Below, one piece after another: positions 58,890-64,000 of a DNA stretch of 64,000 bases. Location of the stretch: contig CAZPHC010000028.1 in assembly GCA_964586155.1 (NCBI GenBank), positions 1 to 64,000 of the forward strand, in the 5' to 3' direction. Numbering within the stretch: the first letter of the stretch is position 1; each line of letters starts with the position of its first letter. The notes under the pieces were generated by a model, which was given only the letters and a program-made list of their open reading frames with translations, did no database searches and was not told the origin of the DNA. Source of the DNA: SXNM01 sp964586155 (GTDB lineage: Bacteria > Myxococcota_A > UBA9042). The position numbers were made by a program, and so were the translations under genes.

Positions 58890-59835
58890 CGTTGTCCCCC
58901 TTGGCCGGGCTCGCGTGGTCGGCCCCCAGGTGCTGCGCCGCCCGGACCACGGCACGGCGGACCCGAGGGTCGGGATCGTCGCGCAGCGCCAGGATCTGCA
59001 CAAGGCGATCGCGCGCACGCAGCCGATCGAGCGACGCGACCGCGCCGAGCCGCGTCATGGCGTCGCGATCCTGCAACGCGCCGACCAGGGGCGCTGCGCT
59101 GGAGGCGTCGCCGTTGGTCCCAAGGGCCCAGGCAGCGGCGGCGCGCACCCTGGCAGCGTCGTCACCGAGCAGCAACGACGCCAAGGTCTCGGCATAGGCG
59201 GCCTCGTGCCGGCCGATCAGCGCCGTGACCGCCGCGACCCGCACGTCGCGATCGGGATCCTGGCGCATCAGCGCGACGAGCGCCGCGCGCAGCCGGGCGT
59301 CGCCGAGCGGCACTGCGCCGAGCAGCCGGCACGCCCCGATGCGGACCTGCGGAGATTCGTGACGCAGCGCCACGGCGATCGCGCCGGCACCGGCGCTCGG
59401 CCTGAGCTCCAAGGCGTGGCGCAGGCCTTCTGTGGGCGGATCGTGGCGCAGGGCGAGCAGCCGCTCACCAAGGGGGCCGACCGCCCGGAGCGCGTCGTCG
59501 CCGTGCAAGGGCACCATGGGCCTGCCGTGGTCGATCGCGCCGCTCCACGCGCCGACGCGGGACGCGGACGTCGCGGCGCCGGCCAGGTCGACGGCGGCGG
59601 CGCCGTGGGTCGAGGACGGCTGCGGGCCCGCGACGTCGGGAGTCGCGTGGACGGCGCCGGGCGCGGCCACCGGGGCTGCGGGGCGCGGCTCGCCGGGAGC
59701 TTGCGTGGCCACGTCCGCGGTCGCAGCGGGGCCGGGGCGGCGCGGACATCCCGTGATGCCGAGCGCCACGACCAGCACCACGCCAAGACGCAAGCGTCGG
59801 CCCGGCCCTAGCGATGTGAACGGGCCGCGCCGCAT
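58867..59835 (-). CDS. HEAT-repeat lipoprotein
   Basis: 322 residues. The lipobox GITGC has Cys 30, followed by an Ala/Pro linker to ~85. Five or six HEAT/PBS-lyase-type repeats (~130-310) are visible, for example SPQVRIGACRLLGAVPLGD, DRDVRVAAVTALIGRHE and DPRVRRAVVRAAQHLGA. It is probably a periplasmic scaffold. Third gene of the PlsX-like operon, 6 bp after the phosphatase-like gene. Confidence 0.85.
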   Translation of the reverse strand: MRRGPFTSLGPGRRLRLGVVLVVALGITGCPRRPGPAATADVATQAPGEPRPAAPVAAPGAVHATPDVAGPQPSSTHGAAAVDLAGAATSASRVGAWSGAIDHGRPMVPLHGDDALRAVGPLGERLLALRHDPPTEGLRHALELRPSAGAGAIAVALRHESPQVRIGACRLLGAVPLGDARLRAALVALMRQDPDRDVRVAAVTALIGRHEAAYAETLASLLLGDDAARVRAAAAWALGTNGDASSAAPLVGALQDRDAMTRLGAVASLDRLRARDRLVQILALRDDPDPRVRRAVVRAAQHLGADHASPAKGDNDAMDLDR

Positions 59836-59841
59836 CGCCCG

Positions 59842-60969
59842 CTACCTCGTCGGCTTGGATTCGAGGAATTCGCGCAGCCCTGGCACGCGCGCGGCCGTGG
59901 CCTTGGCCACCTTGCGCGCGGCCGCGAAGGCGTGCTCTTCGACCAGCAGCTCCTCGTACGGCAGCGCCGCCACCGCGACGACGTCCGGTCCGAGGCCGCC
60001 ATCATCGCCCAGGCGTCGCAGCAGGCGGCTGCCGAGGGTGCGATCGAAGCCTGCGCGGGCGACCAGGCCGATCGGCAGGACGTCCTCGGCCAGCTCCCGC
60101 GCGTGGCGGGGCGCGCAGATGCCCCGGCGGACGGCGTCCTCCAGCGAGCCAGCGATCCCGGCCCCGTCGACACGCCACGCGTTGACCAGATCCTCGGCGA
60201 CGGCCCGGACCTCGGCGGCGCTGGCGAGCCCGTCGCTGAACAGGCTCGCCACGATCTGGAAGGCGTTGAAGGTCGGCACGACGCGGCCGGCATAGCGATC
60301 GTAGCGCGACGGCGGCGATCGACTGTCGAGGTGGATGAACGTTCGCCGCACCGGCTCGTCCCGCGGCAGCGAAGCCAACACCCCGAGGATGGCGTCGCGC
60401 TCGTCTTCGTAGGCGCCGCTGGCGTCGAGCAACGCGCGCAGGCGGCTGGCGTCGACGCGGCGCGAGACGATGTCGGCGTAGAGGCAATAGATGAGCGCGT
60501 CGACCTCGGCGTCGTCGCCAAAGCAGATCTCTTGGGCCGACACGCCCTCGGAGCGCAGCCAGGCCCGCGTCTCGAGGTGCGCGAGCAGCTTGTACGGCAC
60601 CTGGCCGCGGATGCTGCGCAGCCTGCCCCGACGCAGCCGGGCGCCGAAGTCCTTGAGCACGAGGCGATCGCAGCGGACGCCGTGCAGGCGGAACATCGCC
60701 TCGATCCGGGGCCGCAGCTGGGTCGGACTGCCGCTGACCACGACGATGCGCGCCGCGCGACGGCCAGACAGCGCCGTCATCAGCGCGCGCATCCCCGGCA
60801 CGGGCAGCTTGGCCCGCGGTGGCTCGAGCGCCGCGCGCAACAGGCCACGTGCGCTGGAGAAGTCGGTCTGCAGGTAGGTCTTGTCGAGGTCCCAGCGGTA
60901 GACGACCTCGACCGCGGCGTCCGCGCCCGGCGCCGGCGCACCGGCCTTGTCGGCGTCCTCAGCGGCCAT
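59842..60969 (-). CDS. HAD-like phosphatase-domain protein (App1/DUF2183-related)
   Basis: 375 residues. WDLDKTYLQTDFSS (about 25-38) is a HAD motif I (DxDxT) and VVVSGSP (about 76-82) is motif II; FGDDAEVDALIY (about 149-160) is motif III/IV. The layout resembles bacterial phosphatase-domain proteins related to App1 phosphatidate phosphatase. The C-terminal half is helical and unassigned. GGAGG precedes ATG; its start overlaps the PlsX-like gene by 11 bp. With a PlsX homologue beside it, a phospholipid or acyl-phosphate substrate is plausible but unproven. Confidence 0.75.
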   Translation of the reverse strand: MAAEDADKAGAPAPGADAAVEVVYRWDLDKTYLQTDFSSARGLLRAALEPPRAKLPVPGMRALMTALSGRRAARIVVVSGSPTQLRPRIEAMFRLHGVRCDRLVLKDFGARLRRGRLRSIRGQVPYKLLAHLETRAWLRSEGVSAQEICFGDDAEVDALIYCLYADIVSRRVDASRLRALLDASGAYEDERDAILGVLASLPRDEPVRRTFIHLDSRSPPSRYDRYAGRVVPTFNAFQIVASLFSDGLASAAEVRAVAEDLVNAWRVDGAGIAGSLEDAVRRGICAPRHARELAEDVLPIGLVARAGFDRTLGSRLLRRLGDDGGLGPDVVAVAALPYEELLVEEHAFAAARKVAKATAARVPGLREFLESKPTR

Positions 60970-62035
60970 CGCGACCTCCGACGGCGTCGGCCGCGTCGAA
61001 CGCCGCGGCGAGATCGCTGGCGACCTCGTGCATCAGCCTGGCGCGGACGCATTTGAGCGAGAGCTTGATCGCGTTGTCGAGCGCGTGCTCGCCGGCGTCG
61101 GGCGCCGCGACCAGCACCAGCTGCTCGAGTCCGAGGATCGGCGCGCCGCCATATTGGCGGAACTCCGAGACCCGCTGCAGCTGGCCGACGCCGTCCGAGA
61201 GCAAGCGCAGGCCGACCCGCCAGGTCGTGCGCGCCTTCCAGGCGTAGCGGGCGGCCTCGACCGTCAGATCGGTCAGGCCTTCGAGCAGGCTGCGGACGGC
61301 GAAACCGGCGAACCCGTCGACCACGACCACATCGGCCAGGCCGCGCGGGATGTCGACGGCGCGGACGTTGCCGGCGAAGTGGAAGTTCGAGCGTGCGGTC
61401 GCGCGGCGCAGCGAGCGGTGCGCCTCGACCACGGCGGCCGGGCCGTCGGTGGGATCGGTGCCGGTCGAGAGCAGCGCCACGGTCGGCTGGCGGATGCCGC
61501 TGACCAGCCGGGCGTAGGTGGCGCCCATCGTGGCGAAGGCGTGCAGCGCGTCGGCGTCGGCCAGGGTCTCGCCAGAGACGTCGAGCAGCAGCGCCAGCGG
61601 ATCCGCGTGGCCCGAGCGCGGCAGGGTCGGCACGACGCTCGCGAGCGCGACGGGCGCGCCGGGGCGGATCGGACGCAGGCTCGCGACGGCGAGCTGGCGC
61701 ACGATCTGCCCGGGCGCGGCGGTCACGAGCGCGTCGGCCTCGCCGGAGCGCAACAACTCGAAGCAGATCGGCAGCGTGGTGCGCGCGACCTCGGCGTGGG
61801 CCAGCAGATCGCCGGTGGCGTGGGGCTGGCGCACGTTGGCGTCGACGATCCGCAGGCGCATGGGATCGTAGCTGCGTCTGGCGAGCTCGGCGCCGAGCCG
61901 CCGGCCGTCACCGACCAGGATCAGGTGCGCCTTGCCTTGGACCGACCGGGCCGCGGCCGCAGCCACGATGGACGTCGGCGCATCGACGCCGCCCGTCGCC
62001 TCGATCACCAGCGTCGGCTCTGCGTCGTGGGCCAT
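60959..62035 (-). CDS. Degenerate PlsX-like (phosphate acyltransferase) protein
   Basis: 358 residues. The overall order follows PlsX: IEATGGVDAP (PlsX DxMGGDxxP), LVTAAPGQIV (PlsX SAGNTGA), ALLLDVSGE (PlsX DxGAN), FHFAGNVRAVDIPRGLADVV, VDGFAGFAVRSLLEG (PlsX CDGFxGNxxLKxxEG), and YGGAPILGLEQLVLV (PlsX then has KSHG, missing here). The scaffold motifs remain, but most catalytic or ligand-binding ones are altered, so it is probably not the acyl-phosphate synthase of phospholipid synthesis. GGAGG precedes ATG. First gene of a five-gene operon. Confidence 0.72.
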   Translation of the reverse strand: MAHDAEPTLVIEATGGVDAPTSIVAAAAARSVQGKAHLILVGDGRRLGAELARRSYDPMRLRIVDANVRQPHATGDLLAHAEVARTTLPICFELLRSGEADALVTAAPGQIVRQLAVASLRPIRPGAPVALASVVPTLPRSGHADPLALLLDVSGETLADADALHAFATMGATYARLVSGIRQPTVALLSTGTDPTDGPAAVVEAHRSLRRATARSNFHFAGNVRAVDIPRGLADVVVVDGFAGFAVRSLLEGLTDLTVEAARYAWKARTTWRVGLRLLSDGVGQLQRVSEFRQYGGAPILGLEQLVLVAAPDAGEHALDNAIKLSLKCVRARLMHEVASDLAAAFDAADAVGGRDGR

Positions 62036-62077
62036 GGCTACCTCCGACGCCCAGGATCACGGCACGCCCGGCGCACG

Positions 62078-63349
62078 TCAATCGCCGGTGGACGAGGCGA
62101 TGCCCGGCGCGTCCGTGGCCGGCACATCCGCGGCGTGCGCGGCCGGGGCGGTCATGGCTGGCCGCGGCCGTTGGCCCTGCAAACGGTAGCGCCGCAGCTG
62201 CAGCGGCTGCTTGCCGTTCGCCAGCGTGAGGGCGCCGGTCGAGGGCAGGTCGAACGCCGCCGCGAACCCGGGGTGGCCGTCGAAGACGAACGCGTCGACG
62301 CCGACGAAGCCGCCCCAATGCGCGCCCAGCTCGCGGTAGAGCTGCTCGACGTCGCGGCCGCCCGGCGCGGTCGCGACCGGCGGACTCGTGACGATCACCG
62401 TCCCCGCAGGCGCCTCGACCGCGCGGGCGTCGCCGCGTTCGACGCGGATGACCTCGCTCATGCCGGCGCGGCGGATCTGGATCGTCGCTGTGCGCACGGC
62501 GCCGCGATCGAAGTCGAGGCCCAACACGTCGAGCTTGGTCGCCGAGGCGAGCGCGGCCTCCTCGTGCGCCAGCGCCGCGGCACGCTCTTGATCGAGCAGC
62601 TTGCCCATCACGTCGCCATGCCAGGGCCAACGCTCGACGGCGAAGTCACGTCGGGCACCCGGCGCCAGGCGCAGCGCGTTCGACACCGCCTCGATCAGCA
62701 GCGTCGCCGAGCCGCAGAGCGGGTCGAGCAGCGGGCGCGTGCCGTCCCAACCGCTGGCCATCGCCATCGCGGCCGCCACGTTCTCGCGCACGGCGTCTTC
62801 GGCCTCTGCCACACGGTAGCCGCGCCGATGCAGCGGCAAGCCGCAGAGATCGAGCGCGACCGTCGCGCGGTCGCCGGCGAAGCGGATGTGGATGTGCACG
62901 TCCGGGTCGTCGAGATCGACGCTCGGACGCCCACCGTAGCGCCGACGCAGCCGGTCGCAGATGGCGTCCTTGGCCCGCATCGACGCCGCGATCGGGTTGC
63001 CGAGGCCGTTGCCGCCCTGCCCTCGCTTGCGCCCGGGCCCCTCGGCCGCGCCGGGCAACACGCCGCTGCAGTAGACCGCGATGGTGTGGCGATCGTCGAG
63101 CCAGTCGGCCCAGCAGAGCTTCGACAGCGACGCGTAGAGCGTGTCGGCGTCCGGGCAGTCGATGTCCGCGAGCAGCAGCAGCAGCCGCGTCGCCACGCGC
63201 ATGTGCACCAGGGCGCGCGCGGCGTCTTCTGGCTCACAGCGCAAGATGACGCCGTCGCGTCGCACGTCGACGACGTTCAATCCAAGGCGCTGGCAGTCAT
63301 CCGCGACGAGATCCGCGGTGCCCCGCGCGGCGGTGGCAAGCAGGTGCAT
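62078..63349 (-). CDS. RlmL/THUMP-type RNA methyltransferase with altered catalytic motif
   Basis: 423 residues. Residues ~1-165 fit the N-terminal ferredoxin-like/THUMP region (DLDDPDVHIHIRF). The Rossmann methyltransferase domain has LHRRGYR, DPLCGSATLLIEA (209-221, SAM binding) and VLGLDFD. The catalytic NPPYG of N2-guanine methyltransferases is SPPVA here (322-326), so the aromatic residue that stacks the base is missing. The C-terminal ~30 residues are Ala/Pro-rich. It would be expected to act on 23S rRNA or tRNA; activity is uncertain. Confidence 0.8.
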   Translation of the reverse strand: MHLLATAARGTADLVADDCQRLGLNVVDVRRDGVILRCEPEDAARALVHMRVATRLLLLLADIDCPDADTLYASLSKLCWADWLDDRHTIAVYCSGVLPGAAEGPGRKRGQGGNGLGNPIAASMRAKDAICDRLRRRYGGRPSVDLDDPDVHIHIRFAGDRATVALDLCGLPLHRRGYRVAEAEDAVRENVAAAMAMASGWDGTRPLLDPLCGSATLLIEAVSNALRLAPGARRDFAVERWPWHGDVMGKLLDQERAAALAHEEAALASATKLDVLGLDFDRGAVRTATIQIRRAGMSEVIRVERGDARAVEAPAGTVIVTSPPVATAPGGRDVEQLYRELGAHWGGFVGVDAFVFDGHPGFAAAFDLPSTGALTLANGKQPLQLRRYRLQGQRPRPAMTAPAAHAADVPATDAPGIASSTGD

Positions 63350-63410
63350 GGCGAGTTCTCACAGCGGCGCGCTTGCGCGGAGCGAGCGTCCGGATCAGCG
63401 ATCGTTCGAT

Positions 63411-64000
63411 CTACGCGACGGCGGGCGGAGCGGGGCTCTTGCGCTCGCCCCAGCCTGACGGCGGCTCTTCCAGGGCGTGCTCGAGCACCTCTTCGATCCT
63501 CGACACGAACACGATCTCCAGGGCGTCGCGGGCGCTCTGCGGGATGTCCCGCAGGTCGCGGCGGTTGCGCTCGGGCAGGATCACCTTGTGGATGCCGCCA
63601 CGCTGGGCCGCGAGCACCTTGTCCTTGATGCCGCCGACCGGCAGGACCAGGCCGCGCAAGGTCGCCTCGCCCGTCATCGAGACATCGCCGCGGACGCGCA
63701 CGCCCGAGAGCAGAGAGACCAGCGCCGTGTACATCGTGACGCCCGCGGACGGGCCGTCCTTGGGGATGCCGCCGGCCGGGAAGTGGACGTGGATGTCCTG
63801 CTCCTCGAATGCGGTCCGCGCGATGCCCAGCTGCGCCGCGTTGGCCTCGACCAACGACAGCGCGATCTGCGCCGACTCCTTCATCACGTCGCCGAGCTGA
63901 CCGGTCAGGCGCATCTTGCCCTTGCCCGGCATCGCCGACGCCTCGATGAAGAGCAGGTCACCGCCCGCGCGGGTCCAGGCCATGCCCGTGGCGACGCCGG
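63411..64000 (-). CDS. lon: Lon ATP-dependent protease, C-terminal part (gene continues beyond the window)
   Basis: The last 196 residues of Lon, in frame to the right edge, where the 5' part is cut off. The proteolytic domain is typical: VATGMAWTRAGGDLLFIE, TGQLGDVMKESAQIAL, VHFPAGGIPKDGPSAG with the catalytic Ser, and VGGIKDK with the catalytic Lys, then HKVILPERNRRDLRDIP. Lon degrades misfolded and regulatory proteins in the cytosol. The end is 62 bp from the RlmL-like start on the same strand. Confidence 0.95.
   Translation of the reverse strand, partial: GVATGMAWTRAGGDLLFIEASAMPGKGKMRLTGQLGDVMKESAQIALSLVEANAAQLGIARTAFEEQDIHVHFPAGGIPKDGPSAGVTMYTALVSLLSGVRVRGDVSMTGEATLRGLVLPVGGIKDKVLAAQRGGIHKVILPERNRRDLRDIPQSARDALEIVFVSRIEEVLEHALEEPPSGWGERKSPAPPAVA

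Overview
The window is a high-GC bacterial chromosome segment that most resembles Myxococcota (old Deltaproteobacteria). The evidence is a run of very large Cys-rich lipoproteins built from CDDGNPCT-type repeats, a C-terminal MYXO-CTERM-like sorting tail, a Ser/Thr kinase with a cyclic-nucleotide-binding domain, and a complete-looking leucine catabolic operon. Coding density is very high. No gap exceeds about 230 bases, and many neighbours are coupled by 4-bp ATGA/GTGA or TGATG overlaps. I see no CRISPR array, insertion sequence, prophage or rRNA. One tRNA-Leu is present.

Layout. 1-4.7 kb: two coupled surface proteins, a Cys-rich lipoprotein and a glutaminyl-peptide cyclotransferase. 4.7-12 kb (minus): malate synthase plus a leucine/isovalerate degradation operon in the order carboxyltransferase, methylglutaconyl-CoA hydratase, biotin carboxylase, biotin carrier, HMG-CoA lyase. 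The 3-methylcrotonyl-CoA carboxylase alpha subunit is split in two. 12-14.8 kb: Ogt, an HSD10-like SDR, a lipoprotein, tRNA-Leu(GAG) and a truncated globin. 14.9-21.3 kb: a somatomedin-B-like protein and a 1,723-residue Cys-repeat lipoprotein. 21.4-31 kb: a HEAT/pseudo-hydrolase fusion, a helix-turn-helix protein, an AI-2E transporter/kinase/small membrane protein operon, an exported HEAT protein coupled to a degenerate glucose-6-phosphate isomerase, and a small membrane protein. 31-39 kb: Fpg, lipoproteins and an envelope cluster (MurJ, UppP, amidase) with a stand-alone CoaB. 39-45.8 kb: a large acyl-CoA dehydrogenase, a CNT nucleoside transporter facing a PfkB kinase fused to a queuosine-salvage-like nucleosidase, and an AlkB hydroxylase. 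46-49.7 kb: a GlsB-type protein, SmpB, a racemase-like CoA transferase, a membrane protein and a START-domain protein. 49.7-57.7 kb: an IgGFc-binding-domain lipoprotein, a PdxB-like dehydrogenase, a small membrane protein and a 1,315-residue Cys-rich lipoprotein. 57.8-64 kb: a five-gene operon around a degenerate PlsX homologue, an RlmL-like methyltransferase and the 3' part of lon.

How the genes work together. The leucine operon delivers acetyl-CoA and acetoacetate, and malate synthase could channel the acetyl-CoA. The strongest candidate for an undescribed system is at 41.1-44.6 kb. A nucleoside importer and a kinase-nucleosidase fusion are transcribed from one divergent region, which suggests import, 5'-phosphorylation and base release of a modified nucleoside, possibly queuosine. 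A second theme is pseudoenzymes: an alpha/beta hydrolase without nucleophile or His, a PGI without its active-site motifs, and a PlsX without its conserved motifs. A third is a -10 hexamer 7-8 bp before the start codon of several genes that lack a Shine-Dalgarno sequence, which suggests leaderless transcripts.
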